Below are positions 1-7,895 of a stretch of DNA of 64,000 nt, in pieces. The DNA is taken from positions 62,001 to 126,000 of the forward strand of contig NZ_JAFLNL010000008.1 in the NCBI RefSeq assembly GCF_017313785.1. The letters run 5' to 3'. Origin of the DNA: Flagellimonas aurea (GTDB taxonomy: Bacteria > Bacteroidota > Bacteroidia > Flavobacteriales > Flavobacteriaceae). The notes under the pieces were generated by a model. It saw nothing but the letters and a program-made list of their open reading frames with translations. It searched no databases and was not told the DNA's origin. Each line of letters begins with the position of its first letter. The first letter of the stretch is position 1. A program made the translations under genes and the position numbers.

Positions 1-378
1 AGCAACGGTTGTTACCTTAATGGTAATCGTAGCACTTGCCGTGTCCTCGCCATCGTCCACCTTAACGGTAATGGCGTGCTGATCTTTTGTGGCCGCATCC
101 AGTGTTTTACCGCTTGCGAGGCTCAGGTCGCCCGCTGCGGTGATCTCGAACAGGGATTCGGAGTTCGTTACAATGGAGAAGGTCAGTGCGTCATCATCGG
201 CATCTGTTGCCGTTACCTTACCTATCACCTCGGTATCGGAAATGGTCTCCGCTACAGTAAAGGTCTTTGCGGTTATTACGGGTACGCTGTTCTCGTCCAC
301 CGATGGGGTTGGACTATCGTCCTTTCCGCAGGACCAGAGCATGGCCACAACAACCACTGAAAAAAGTATCTTTTTCAT
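1..378 (-). CDS. Cadherin-like domain lipoprotein (5' part only)
   Basis: This is the N-terminal 126 codons of a gene that runs off the left edge. It starts at an ATG at 378 (MKKILFSVVV...) and has a signal peptide ending in a lipobox (LWSC, Cys17) followed by GKDD, as in exported flavobacterial lipoproteins. After a short linker, residues from about 33 form a cadherin-type repeat (ATDADDDALTFSIV, then a LFEIT..GDLSLA strand pair and KDQHAITVKVDDG). Proteins of this kind are usually large multi-repeat surface adhesins or binding proteins; how many repeats follow cannot be seen. The frame is open to base 1. The function is inferred from fold only. Confidence 0.85.
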   Translation of the reverse strand, partial: MKKILFSVVVVAMLWSCGKDDSPTPSVDENSVPVITAKTFTVAETISDTEVIGKVTATDADDDALTFSIVTNSESLFEITAAGDLSLASGKTLDAATKDQHAITVKVDDGEDTASATITIKVTTVA

Positions 379-465
379 AATTTATGTTTTTTATTGATTA
401 AATATTCCGGCAAATTCGGGACTTATCGGGAGGTTTTTGACCGCCAATTGACCAATGCCCTGTTT

Positions 466-575
466 GAGTTGACGGATGATAGGTTTGGGTTGATAGATGT
501 TTTTTGGGGAAAGGGTAAAAGGTTAAGGGATGAGGGTTGAGGGTTTAGAGTTAAGAGTTAAAGGTTAAAAAAAGG
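466..575. repeat. Heptamer-periodic repeat array, G-rich register
   Basis: From 513 the sequence divides cleanly into consecutive 7-mers with consensus RRGTTRA (GGGTAAA at 513, GGGTTGA at 534, GAGTTAA at 548 and 555, AGGTTAA at 562). Related 7-mers (GAGTTGA at 466, CGGATGA at 473, GGGTTGA at 487) occur upstream in another register after a 6-base interruption. A 7-base period is incompatible with a protein-coding origin. Confidence 0.7.
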
Positions 576-589
576 ATGATTGGATGGTT

Positions 590-842
590 GTCATTCTAAA
601 CGGGTCCCTGAGCGTAGCCGAAGGGACATTCTTATTCGATTATTTGATCTTTGGATTTTTGGATGGTTCGATGATCAGTAGTCATCTTGACACTAATTCC
701 ACTAATTTTCACCAATTGAGGGCCGGACCCTGGGCGGAGTCGAAGGGCAATTCAGATTCTATGGTGTATAGGTAATGGGCAAAAGGTTCTCGACTGCGCT
801 CGAACTGACAAGCGACGTATGTTCAATGTTAATTGTTAACTG
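590..842. repeat. Tandem duplication, copy 1
   Basis: First copy of a direct duplication of about 250 bp. Bases 676-842 match 934-1100 with one mismatch. The left part (590-667) matches at an offset of 266 instead of 258, because copy 2 lacks 8 bases around 668-675. Palindromic repeat cores lie at 604-627, 727-748 and 787-810. Confidence 0.85.
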
Positions 843-855
843 ACTCCTGATTAAT

Positions 856-1100
856 GTCATTCGCAACTGGACCCTGAGCGGAGTCGAAGGGACATTCTTA
901 TTCGATTATTCGATTGTTGGATTTTTGGATGGTCAGTAGTCATCTTGACACTAATTCCACTAATTTTCACCAATTGAGGGCCGGACCCTGGGCGGAGTCG
1001 AAGGGCAATTCAGATTCTATGGTGTATAGGTAATGGGCAAAGGGTTCTCGACTGCGCTCGAACTGACAAGCGACGTATGTTCAATGTTAATTGTTAACTG
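856..1100. repeat. Tandem duplication, copy 2
   Basis: Second copy of the duplication, 13 bp after copy 1. It carries the same palindromic cores (869-893, about 985-1006 and 1045-1068). The near-identity of the right two thirds suggests recent duplication or gene conversion; the left third has diverged more. Confidence 0.85.
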
Positions 1101-1135
1101 CCCATTGACTTCTGACTTCTGACCTCTGACATCCG
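1080..1135. repeat. Heptamer-periodic repeat array, TTNANTG register
   Basis: Eight consecutive 7-mers in one register: TTCAATG at 1080, TTAATTG at 1087, TTAACTG at 1094, CCCATTG at 1101, ACTTCTG at 1108 and 1115, ACCTCTG at 1122, ACATCCG at 1129. The first three also occur at 822-842, where they continue as ACTCCTG, ATTAATG and TCATTCG up to 863. Confidence 0.7.
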
Positions 1136-1151
1136 ACTTTTTCGAGAAATC

Positions 1152-1982
1152 CTATCCCTCCGTAGTTGGCCTTCGGTATTTATGGAAAGGCTGTTTTAGC
1201 AATCCCTTGATGCTGCTGTTCTCTTTTTCATCGGGAAAGGTATCCACGCCGTACACGATATTCTTGGGGTCCATGGACATATAGGTGCCAAACAAGCGGT
1301 CCCAAATGGAGAAAATGTTTCCGTAGTTGGAATCGGTATAGGGCAATTGATAGTGGTGGTGCACTTTGTGCATATCGGGACTTACGATGAACCAACTGAT
1401 GGCATTGTCCACTTTTCTGGGCAAACGGATATTCGCGTGGTTGAACTGAGAAAACACTACGGACAGACTTTGGTACAGCATAATAATGCCGATGGGCGCC
1501 CCAACAATGACAACTCCCGCCAAAGTAAATGCATACCTGATCAAACTTTCCAAAGGATGGTGGCGGTTCGCCGTAGTGGTATCCACATTGTGATCGGAAT
1601 GGTGCACCAAGTGAACCATCCACAGCGGTTTTACTTTGTGCTCCACCCAATGTGCGGCATAAGCCCCGATAAGGTCCAAGAGCATAACACCGAGAAGCAC
1701 GTATAGCCACAACGGCATTTCGGGCAACCAATTGATGATTCCAAATTGGTTTTCCACCGCCCAATCCGAAGATTTCAGCAACAAAAACGCCAACGGAAAA
1801 TTTACGATTATGGTGGTCAACGTAAAAAAGAAATTGGGAACGGAGTGCCGCCATTTTTTATAGGGCACATTAAAGAGGGGCACGATTCCCTCCAAAATCC
1901 AAAAGAAAGTGATTCCTCCGACCAAAATCAGGCTTCGGTGCCAAGAAGGAATGCTCTCAAAATATGAAATCAACTGCTCCAT
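1152..1982 (-). CDS. Sterol desaturase / fatty acid hydroxylase family membrane protein
   Basis: A 276-residue integral membrane protein of the fatty acid hydroxylase superfamily, which uses a non-haem di-iron centre to hydroxylate or desaturate lipids. The His clusters expected for iron binding are visible: HWVEH (111-115), HLVHH (124-128), RHHP (140-143), NH (181-182) and MHKVHHH (204-210). Hydrophobic segments lie at about 15-35, 50-70, 90-110 and 152-175. The substrate cannot be told from sequence; carotenoid, sterol-like and ether-lipid substrates are known in the superfamily. It starts at the ATG at 1982 and stands next to a minus-strand Cys-cluster gene with a 21-bp gap. Confidence 0.9.
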   Translation of the reverse strand: MEQLISYFESIPSWHRSLILVGGITFFWILEGIVPLFNVPYKKWRHSVPNFFFTLTTIIVNFPLAFLLLKSSDWAVENQFGIINWLPEMPLWLYVLLGVMLLDLIGAYAAHWVEHKVKPLWMVHLVHHSDHNVDTTTANRHHPLESLIRYAFTLAGVVIVGAPIGIIMLYQSLSVVFSQFNHANIRLPRKVDNAISWFIVSPDMHKVHHHYQLPYTDSNYGNIFSIWDRLFGTYMSMDPKNIVYGVDTFPDEKENSSIKGLLKQPFHKYRRPTTEG

Positions 1983-2003
1983 TCCTTCAAATATAGCAAA
2001 TCA

Positions 2004-2498
2004 TTAAAATTTGATGGCTTTTTTCATCTCTTCAACAATGTTAAAAGCCGCAGGGCAAATCGCCACGTTTTTTAAAGTAAGATTGGAAATCTGTTGGAAC
2101 TTTTTTCGGTCCGTATGTGGAAACTCTCGGCATGCTTTGGGACGGACATCATAAATGGAACAGTAATTATCAGCTCCCAAAAAAGTACAGGGCACACTTT
2201 GCAGCACATAATCGTTCTCTTCATCAACCCGTAAAAATTCATCAATAAATTGGGAGGGCTTCATCCGAAAATGTTTGGCGATTCGTTCCACATCGGCATT
2301 GGTGAACAACGGGCCCGTGGTTTTGCAACAGTTGGCACAGGTAAGGCATTCCGTGCGTTCAAACTCGGCATCGTGCAGTTCCTGCATGGTATAGTCGAGA
2401 TCCTTGGGCGGACGCTTTTTTAGCTTGGAGAAGAACTTTTTGTTCTCCGAATGCTTCTCCCTGGCTTTTTGCGGTAAATCCCTGAGTATTTCATCCAT
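2004..2498 (-). CDS. YkgJ family cysteine cluster protein
   Basis: A 164-residue cytoplasmic protein with the Cys pattern of the YkgJ/CxxCxxCC family: ECLTCANCC near the middle, then CTFLG....CSIYDVRPKACREFPH. The family is thought to bind zinc or an Fe-S cluster and its biochemical role is unsettled. I place the start at the ATG at 2498 (MDEILRDLPQ). The reading frame stays open upstream to 2558, but that stretch would run close to the start of the divergent methyltransferase gene and does not resemble the family. The two divergent genes are 73 bp apart, so their promoters must lie in that gap. Confidence 0.88.
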   Translation of the reverse strand: MDEILRDLPQKAREKHSENKKFFSKLKKRPPKDLDYTMQELHDAEFERTECLTCANCCKTTGPLFTNADVERIAKHFRMKPSQFIDEFLRVDEENDYVLQSVPCTFLGADNYCSIYDVRPKACREFPHTDRKKFQQISNLTLKNVAICPAAFNIVEEMKKAIKF

Positions 2499-2571
2499 AG
2501 CGTACAAACTTATCCATTTTAAACCTTTCCAAACAATTAAAGTCCCACCTTTGCACAAACAAATTGATCCT

Positions 2572-3279
2572 ATGGCAGATGTTTTTGGAATGGCCTTGAA
2601 AGATTATCAAAATGGGCACTATACGGAAGACATAAAAACCTTTTCATCTTTGGATGAAGAAGATGTGATTCCCGTTCCCTACTTGTTTCGAACATTTGAT
2701 GAGATGCCCAAAATTGAACAGAAGGCCCTGCAATTGGCTCGTGGAAAGGTACTGGACATTGGGTCCGGTGCAGGAAGCCATGCACTTTATCTTCAGAACA
2801 ATGGATATGGTGTAACAGCCTTGGACAATTCAGAAGGCGCCATTACCGTATGCAAGGATAGAGGGATTAAATCGACTGTATTGAACAACATTCTGGACTA
2901 CTCAGAAGAAAAATATGATACCCTACTGTTGTTGATGAATGGAATTGGTCTGGCTGGCAAACTGAAAAATTTAAGTCCTTTTTTACAACATTTGGCGTCA
3001 TTATTGCTACCTAACGGGCAGATTCTCTTGGATTCCAGTGATATTGTGTACATGTTTGAACAGGATGATGATGGCGGCTACTGGATTCCAGATGATGGCA
3101 CTTATTACGGCGAAGTGGAATTTGAAATGGAGTACAAAAAACAAAAAAGCAAACCTTTTGATTGGGTTTACGTAGATATAAATACATTGCAAAATGCTTG
3201 TGAGTCGAACGGTTTTAATTGTGAACTTATACTATCGGGCGAACATTACGACTATTTGGCCAAACTCACTTTAAAATAA
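2572..3279 (+). CDS. Class I SAM-dependent methyltransferase
   Basis: A 235-residue soluble protein with a SAM-binding motif I (VLDIGSGAGSHALYL, about residues 60-74), motif II acidic residue in VTALDNS, and a post-I region with DTLLLLMNGIGLAG. The substrate is unknown. The open frame begins earlier, at 2404, but the ATG at 2572 (MADVFGMALKDY) gives the family's normal N-terminus and avoids a 90-codon overlap with the divergent Cys-cluster gene. Confidence 0.88.
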   Translation: MADVFGMALKDYQNGHYTEDIKTFSSLDEEDVIPVPYLFRTFDEMPKIEQKALQLARGKVLDIGSGAGSHALYLQNNGYGVTALDNSEGAITVCKDRGIKSTVLNNILDYSEEKYDTLLLLMNGIGLAGKLKNLSPFLQHLASLLLPNGQILLDSSDIVYMFEQDDDGGYWIPDDGTYYGEVEFEMEYKKQKSKPFDWVYVDINTLQNACESNGFNCELILSGEHYDYLAKLTLK

Positions 3280-3323
3280 TACTAGTTTCCAATATGGAAC
3301 GTTCTATTGTATATTAGTTGGTC

Positions 3324-4121
3324 ATGAAAAAAATTGTCCTTTTTGCCCTTTGTAGTTTTGGGTTACTGATAAGTTGTTCCAAGGATGCCGATGTATCCTC
3401 ACCGGAGTCCAACACCAACCTGATGGCCGGAAATCGCTTGACCACAGGTGCATCTGCAAGGGATTTTCTCTCCAATGATACTTTTGACAGACTCTTGATA
3501 GAAATAGATTATGTGACCGGTTTTGCCCCTACTGCCGGAGCCATAGCCAATTTTGAGGAGTTTTTAAGAGCGCGTACCCACAAAGAAATTATTGAATTTA
3601 CATATTCTGCTGTTTCCTCTCCCAACGAGGATAGTTTATCGCTTGATGAGGTAGTGGAATTGGAAAAGGAAAACAGAGATGAATATAATAACGGCTCAAC
3701 CTTGGCCATTCACATATATTTTGCTGATGCCCCAGCAGAAAGCGACGATGAAAGCGAAGGATTGGTGACCTTGGGTGCTGTATATAGAAATACCTCCATG
3801 GTTATTTATGAATCCACCATTAAAGATATGGCCGGAAGTAGCACTGCCGTAAGCACCGAAGAGGTTGAAACGGCTACCATTCTTCATGAATTTGGGCATT
3901 TGTTCGGTTTGGTGAACCTCTCCACAGAATCTGTAAACGACCATGAGGACACAGAAACTGAAAACCATTGCAATGTAGATGGTTGTTTGATGCGTGCCGA
4001 ATTGCAGTTCGGTGCATCTTTGCTCAAACAGATGGAAAAAAATACATCCAAAGGATTGGCCACGATTCCAGATTTGGACGCTGAATGCCTTTTAGATCTT
4101 CAAAAATACGGGGGACGCTAA
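3324..4121 (+). CDS. Lipoprotein metalloprotease (HExxH)
   Basis: A 265-residue lipoprotein; the signal peptide MKKIVLFALCSFGLLISC ends in a lipobox with Cys18. Near the C-terminus is a zinc-protease motif HEFGHLFGLVN (188-198). The classical metzincin third ligand (His or Asp at the last position) is Asn here, but a conserved-looking block rich in His/Asp and Cys follows (NDHEDTETENHC, then DGCLM), which may supply a ligand and the Met-turn. Flavobacterial relatives are annotated as membrane metalloproteases. An in-frame TTG lies 6 bp upstream at 3318; ATG 3324 is preferred because it gives a standard signal peptide. Confidence 0.8.
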   Translation: MKKIVLFALCSFGLLISCSKDADVSSPESNTNLMAGNRLTTGASARDFLSNDTFDRLLIEIDYVTGFAPTAGAIANFEEFLRARTHKEIIEFTYSAVSSPNEDSLSLDEVVELEKENRDEYNNGSTLAIHIYFADAPAESDDESEGLVTLGAVYRNTSMVIYESTIKDMAGSSTAVSTEEVETATILHEFGHLFGLVNLSTESVNDHEDTETENHCNVDGCLMRAELQFGASLLKQMEKNTSKGLATIPDLDAECLLDLQKYGGR

Positions 4122-4128
4122 CGTCCGT

Positions 4129-4761
4129 TTAAGGAATATTTAAATACTTATGTGTCTGTAGGGAAACTTTCCACTTGGGATGCTTCATCACATAGTCTAC
4201 AATCAACGGAACCATTTTATCGCGAACGCTCCATTCCGGTTGCAGGTAAAGAATACAATCCTTCCCAACTTGAGCGGCCTGTTCCTCGGCAAAGATAAAG
4301 TCGTGCTTATTGTACACGATTACCTTTAGTTCATGGGCTTTTTTATAAATCTCTCCCTCGGGAAGTTTGTTCTTTTTGGGCGATAGACAAATCCAATCCC
4401 AAACACCAGTCAATGGGTAGGCCCCTGAGGTTTCGATATGGATTTTCATATTCTTTGCCTTAAGGCCTTGGGTGAGTGGCCCCATATCCCAGGTTAGCGG
4501 TTCTCCGCCGGTAATCACAATGGTATCGGAGTACTTTTCCGCGTTTGCAATAATACTATCGATAGCTGTTGGCGGATGGGTTTCGGCATTCCAACTTTCC
4601 TTAACATCGCACCAGTGGCATCCCACATCACACCCACCTACCCTAATAAAGTAAGCGGCCGTTCCCTTGTGGTACCCTTCCCCTTGAATGGTATAAAATT
4701 CTTCCATCAGGGGCAGCATCAAGCCCTTTTCCACCAAATCCATCACGTTTTCTTCTACCAT
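4129..4761 (-). CDS. queE: 7-carboxy-7-deazaguanine synthase QueE (radical SAM)
   Basis: A 210-residue radical SAM enzyme that makes 7-carboxy-7-deazaguanine, the second committed step towards preQ0 and queuosine tRNA modification. Visible features are the QueE-type N-terminus LMEEFYTIQGEG, the cluster motif C44-x3-C48-x2-C51 (GGCDVGCHWCD) and ITGGEPL. The start at 4761 (MVEENVMDLV) is chosen over an in-frame TTG-type start at 4779; an ATG at 4743 is also possible. The other queuosine genes are not in this window. It lies 32 bp downstream of the RidA-like gene on the same strand. Confidence 0.92.
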   Translation of the reverse strand: MVEENVMDLVEKGLMLPLMEEFYTIQGEGYHKGTAAYFIRVGGCDVGCHWCDVKESWNAETHPPTAIDSIIANAEKYSDTIVITGGEPLTWDMGPLTQGLKAKNMKIHIETSGAYPLTGVWDWICLSPKKNKLPEGEIYKKAHELKVIVYNKHDFIFAEEQAAQVGKDCILYLQPEWSVRDKMVPLIVDYVMKHPKWKVSLQTHKYLNIP

Positions 4762-4793
4762 GGTGCAAAGATAATCCACTTCGGTGGTTTCAC

Positions 4794-5246
4794 CTACTTT
4801 ACGGCAATAACATCTATCTCAATATGGGCATTGGCCGCAAGTCCGCTAGCCGCAAAAGTAGTTCTTGCCGGTTTCTTTGTGAAAAATTGGGTGTAAATCT
4901 CGTTGAAGGCCGCAAAGTCGCCTATATCCGCCAAGATTACGGTACATTTCACCACATTATCCAATGTCAAATCATGCTGGGCCAAAACATCCTCAATATT
5001 TTTTATGGCCTGCCGGGTCTCTGCTTGAATCCCTCCTTCTACCAAAGTCCGAGTTGCTTGGTCCATACCTATTTGTCCGGCCAAAAAGTACATATTGCCC
5101 GCCTGTACCACATCACTAAATGGTGCATTTTGCTTTTTGGGTTCGTGCGATTTATAAAAAATAACCTCAGTGGATTCTTGCGCATAAGTGGTTGCCATAA
5201 AGCAACTCAACAAAACAGTCCAGATTGCACATTGCATATGTTTCAT
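4794..5246 (-). CDS. Exported RidA family protein
   Basis: A 150-residue RidA/YjgF-family protein. Unlike the usual cytoplasmic RidA enamine/imine deaminase, it has an N-terminal signal peptide (MKHMQCAIWTVLLSCFMATTYAQ), so it probably acts in the periplasm. The core has the RidA strands and motif (GNMYFLAGQIGMDQ, ...RQAIKNIEDVL, ...VVKCTVILADIGDFAAFNEIY, then PARTTFAASGLAANAHIEIDVIAV), with the conserved Arg in PARTT. Start at the ATG at 5246, whose downstream residues form the signal peptide. It probably shares a transcript with queE. Confidence 0.9.
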   Translation of the reverse strand: MKHMQCAIWTVLLSCFMATTYAQESTEVIFYKSHEPKKQNAPFSDVVQAGNMYFLAGQIGMDQATRTLVEGGIQAETRQAIKNIEDVLAQHDLTLDNVVKCTVILADIGDFAAFNEIYTQFFTKKPARTTFAASGLAANAHIEIDVIAVK

Positions 5247-5302
5247 AATCTCATTTTTAGTTTTGCTTAAAATTACCCTATTTTTATCGCAAATTGGATG
5301 CA

Positions 5303-6811
5303 ATGGGCAACAAAGAAAAATTCTTCGAGCATTTAGAACAAGGATACGCCATGAAGGGCGATTACATTACTGTGGGAGCAGGAATGCTGGATGGCGAGAC
5401 TTTGACGAATGCCTTTGTAAAGGTTCCCTTAAAAACAATGAACCGCCATGGCCTGATTGCAGGAGCAACGGGTACGGGAAAAACCAAGACGCTACAAGTT
5501 TTGGCAGAAAACCTATCCGACAAAGGAATTCCCGTATTGCTCATGGACCTTAAAGGAGACTTGAGCGGTATTGCACAACCTAGCCCTGGCCATCCCAAAA
5601 TAGACGAGCGCCAAGAAAAAATAGGTCTGCCATTCGAAGCCAAAGGATTCCCTGTGGAAATCCTTTCGCTTTCCGAACAAGGCGGGGTTCGCCTGCGTGC
5701 CACAGTTTCGGAGTTTGGTCCCGTGCTGCTGTCCAGAATTTTGGACCTTAGCGTAACACAGGAGGGCATTGTTGCGGTAATTTTCAAATATTGCGATGAC
5801 AACAAGCTTCCGCTATTGGACCTTAAGGACTTTAAAAAGGTTCTACAATATGCTACTGGTGAAGGAAAGGAAGAGTTTCAAAAAGCTTACGGACGAATTT
5901 CCACAAGCTCTACCGGAACAATTTTGAGAAAAGTAATTGAACTGGAACAGCAAGGTGCGGACCTTTTCTTTGGAGAAAAATCTTTTGATGTGGATGATTT
6001 AACACGCATCGATGAAAACGGGCGGGGTTATGTGAACATTATCCGTTTGACGGATATACAGGACCGTCCCAAATTGTTCTCAACCTTTATGTTGAGCCTT
6101 TTGGCGGAAATTTATGCCACTTTTCCGGAGCAAGGAGATAGTGAGCGTCCAGAACTGGTCTTGTTTATTGATGAGGCCCATCTAATTTTCGATAACGCCA
6201 GCAAGGCACTTTTGGACCAAATTGAAAGCATCGTTAAATTGATTCGTTCCAAAGGAATAGGACTCTATTTCGTTACACAAAACCCTACCGATGTACCGGA
6301 CGAGGTTTTGGCACAATTGGGACTAAAAATACAGCACGCATTGCGTGCATTCACGGCTAAGGACCGTAAAGCGATAAAACTTACGGCACAGAACTATCCC
6401 ATAACCGAGTTTTACGACACTGCCGAGGTACTGACCTCATTGGGAACTGGTGAAGCCCTTGTCTCCGCTTTGGACGAAAAGGGACGCCCTACCCCATTGG
6501 CAGCCACCATGATGCGAGCTCCCATGAGCCGAATGGATATTTTGAGCGATTCGGAAATCAAGGAGGTACTGGGCAAATCCAAATTGATAAAAAAATACAA
6601 TGAAGAGATTGACCGTGAAAGTGCTTACGAAATCTTAACGGAAAAAATAGAAAGAGCCGAAAAAGAGGCTGAGAAAGAAAAAGAAGAAAAATCAACGAGC
6701 CGAAGATCATCAGGCCGGACCAGTACCCGAATGAACCCCGTGGTCAAAGTTTTGACCAGTGCAACATTTATAAGAGGCGTTTTAGGGGTGTTAAAAAAAG
6801 TGATTCGATAA
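5303..6811 (+). CDS. HerA-like ATPase, DUF853 family (YjgR-like)
   Basis: A 502-residue soluble ATPase of the HerA/FtsK-type clan, DUF853 family (E. coli YjgR). The Walker A motif GATGTGKT is at residues 54-61 and the Walker B motif LVLFIDEAH at about 284-292. An Arg-finger-like FRAFTAKD-type segment (HALRAFTAKDRKA) follows. The C-terminus is a charged, Lys/Glu-rich coil followed by a Ser/Arg/Thr-rich tail. The biological role is unknown. The frame opens 9 bp earlier with TTG; ATG 5303 (MGNKEKFFEH) is taken as the start. Confidence 0.88.
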   Translation: MGNKEKFFEHLEQGYAMKGDYITVGAGMLDGETLTNAFVKVPLKTMNRHGLIAGATGTGKTKTLQVLAENLSDKGIPVLLMDLKGDLSGIAQPSPGHPKIDERQEKIGLPFEAKGFPVEILSLSEQGGVRLRATVSEFGPVLLSRILDLSVTQEGIVAVIFKYCDDNKLPLLDLKDFKKVLQYATGEGKEEFQKAYGRISTSSTGTILRKVIELEQQGADLFFGEKSFDVDDLTRIDENGRGYVNIIRLTDIQDRPKLFSTFMLSLLAEIYATFPEQGDSERPELVLFIDEAHLIFDNASKALLDQIESIVKLIRSKGIGLYFVTQNPTDVPDEVLAQLGLKIQHALRAFTAKDRKAIKLTAQNYPITEFYDTAEVLTSLGTGEALVSALDEKGRPTPLAATMMRAPMSRMDILSDSEIKEVLGKSKLIKKYNEEIDRESAYEILTEKIERAEKEAEKEKEEKSTSRRSSGRTSTRMNPVVKVLTSATFIRGVLGVLKKVIR

Positions 6812-6816
6812 TTTAT

Positions 6817-7365
6817 ATGAAAAAAACAAGCATAGCAATTGTACTGATTTTTGCGACAGTATTCATCCATTCTTGCCAAAAAGACACTACTTTTTTGATT
6901 ACGGAAACCAGTGTCGGTCCATTGACACAAGATACTAAGGCAACCGAACTGGAGACCACCTTCGCTAAGGACTCTGTAGTAGGGGACCAAGTTCAAATAG
7001 ATTTGGGGGCGTCACCTAAAAAATTCGAAGTTTTTGAAAAAGGGGGCAAACATCTTTTGACCCTTACCGTGAACACAGACAGTGTACCGACCATTGAGAA
7101 CGTGAGAATTATGGACCCCAGATATGTTTCAGAAAAAGGAATTGGACTAAAAAGTACGTTTAAAGATATCCAGAGCAAATATGATATCAAGAAAATTGTG
7201 ACTACCTTGAAAAGTATTGTGATTTTTCCAAAGGGAAGCAATCTTTACTTCACGATTGACAAAGAAGAACTCCCTGAAAATTTACGGTTTTCAACCTCGG
7301 ATATTGAAGCGGTGCAAATTCCCGACGATGCCAAAATCAAATATTTAATGGTGGGCTGGGAATGA
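6817..7365 (+). CDS. Conserved lipoprotein of unknown function
   Basis: A 182-residue lipoprotein with signal peptide MKKTSIAIVLIFATVFIHSC (lipobox Cys20). The mature part is predicted to be mostly beta-strand (FEVFEKGGKHLLTLTV, IENVRIMDPRYVSEKGIGL, IVIFPKGSNLYFTI). I do not recognise a named domain. It begins 5 bp after the HerA-like ATPase stop and is probably cotranscribed with it. It may be an envelope protein restricted to Flavobacteriia; that is inference from style only. Confidence 0.75.
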   Translation: MKKTSIAIVLIFATVFIHSCQKDTTFLITETSVGPLTQDTKATELETTFAKDSVVGDQVQIDLGASPKKFEVFEKGGKHLLTLTVNTDSVPTIENVRIMDPRYVSEKGIGLKSTFKDIQSKYDIKKIVTTLKSIVIFPKGSNLYFTIDKEELPENLRFSTSDIEAVQIPDDAKIKYLMVGWE

Positions 7366-7375
7366 CTTCCCAAGA

Positions 7376-7798
7376 CTACAACAATCCGAATTTTTCACGG
7401 TTGGCCAATACTTTTGGACTGTTGTCGTGCATCCATTCGGCCAAGTCCAGTAGTTTTTCCACATAGGATTGTCCAAATTCGGTAAGACTGTACTCAACCC
7501 GGATGGGCACTTCGGGATATGCTTCCCGTTGAATGTAACCATCAGCTTCCAATACTTTTAAGCGCTGGCTCAATACTTTATTGGATATGCCATACACATA
7601 TTTCTTGAGCTTGTTGAACCTAAGTACGGGAAAATAACCCAACCAAAGAAGAATCAAAACGCTCCACTGGTCAGAAGCCACGGACATTACATCCCGAACC
7701 GGGCATAGCACGGGAGGATTCTTCAAATCAATGTGAACAAACATTTTTTCTAATTTTTTTACCGTCCTAACCTTCTGATTTTCAGCAATAGTTTCCAT
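7376..7798 (-). CDS. HxlR family transcriptional regulator
   Basis: A 140-residue winged-helix DNA-binding protein. It matches the HxlR family: a Cys near the start of the domain (LCPVRDVMS), then SDQWSVLILLWLG, the recognition region FNKLKKYVYGISNKVLSQRLKVLEADGYI, and wing and C-terminal helix (VEYSLTEFGQSYVEKLLDLAEWM). HxlR proteins often sense electrophiles or redox state through that Cys. It is divergent from an alpha/beta hydrolase gene; the 97-bp gap holds a candidate operator. Starts further in (for example MFVHIDLKNPP) are possible. Confidence 0.9.
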   Translation of the reverse strand: METIAENQKVRTVKKLEKMFVHIDLKNPPVLCPVRDVMSVASDQWSVLILLWLGYFPVLRFNKLKKYVYGISNKVLSQRLKVLEADGYIQREAYPEVPIRVEYSLTEFGQSYVEKLLDLAEWMHDNSPKVLANREKFGLL

Positions 7799-7873
7799 AG
7801 ATATACTTGGTTTTCAATCAATCACTTCTTTTCTTTTCTAAAAGGAATATGTACTTTTAGTATCTAATCAAGA

Positions 7874-7892
7874 GTAAGTTACAAAAAGTAAC
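7874..7892. promoter_or_regulatory. Candidate HxlR operator
   Basis: The gap between the divergent HxlR and hydrolase genes contains an inverted repeat GTTAC-AAAAA-GTAAC at 7878-7892, overlapping a direct repeat AGTAAG (7873-7878) / AGTAAC (7887-7892). It lies 3 bp before the hydrolase ATG, where a bound repressor would block expression. The assignment to HxlR is inferred from position. Confidence 0.45.
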
Positions 7893-7895
7893 CTC

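Larger units (their letters stand above)
379..1151. other. Repeat-rich intergenic region
   Basis: No credible gene lies in these 773 bases; the short open frames overlap repeats. The region holds a tandem duplication (590-842 and 856-1100), several copies of a palindromic repeat with cores like CTGAGCGGAGTCGAAGG and CTCGACTGCGCTCGA, and stretches with a clear 7-base period (466-575, 822-863, 1080-1135). Copies of CACTAATTCCACTAATTTTC near 690 and 948 resemble degenerate sequences at 24121-24145 and 24880-24917. Confidence 0.8.

Noticed and set aside
76..397. Two plus-strand open frames at the left edge
   Set aside because: They are antisense to the cadherin-like lipoprotein, which has a signal peptide, lipobox and domain motif.
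584..775. 63-codon open frame
   Set aside because: It spans palindromic repeat sequence and the duplicated unit and lacks any protein-like feature.
590..1100. Possible CRISPR array
   Set aside because: The repeats are long, only two in number, imperfect and without regular unique spacers; no cas genes are present.
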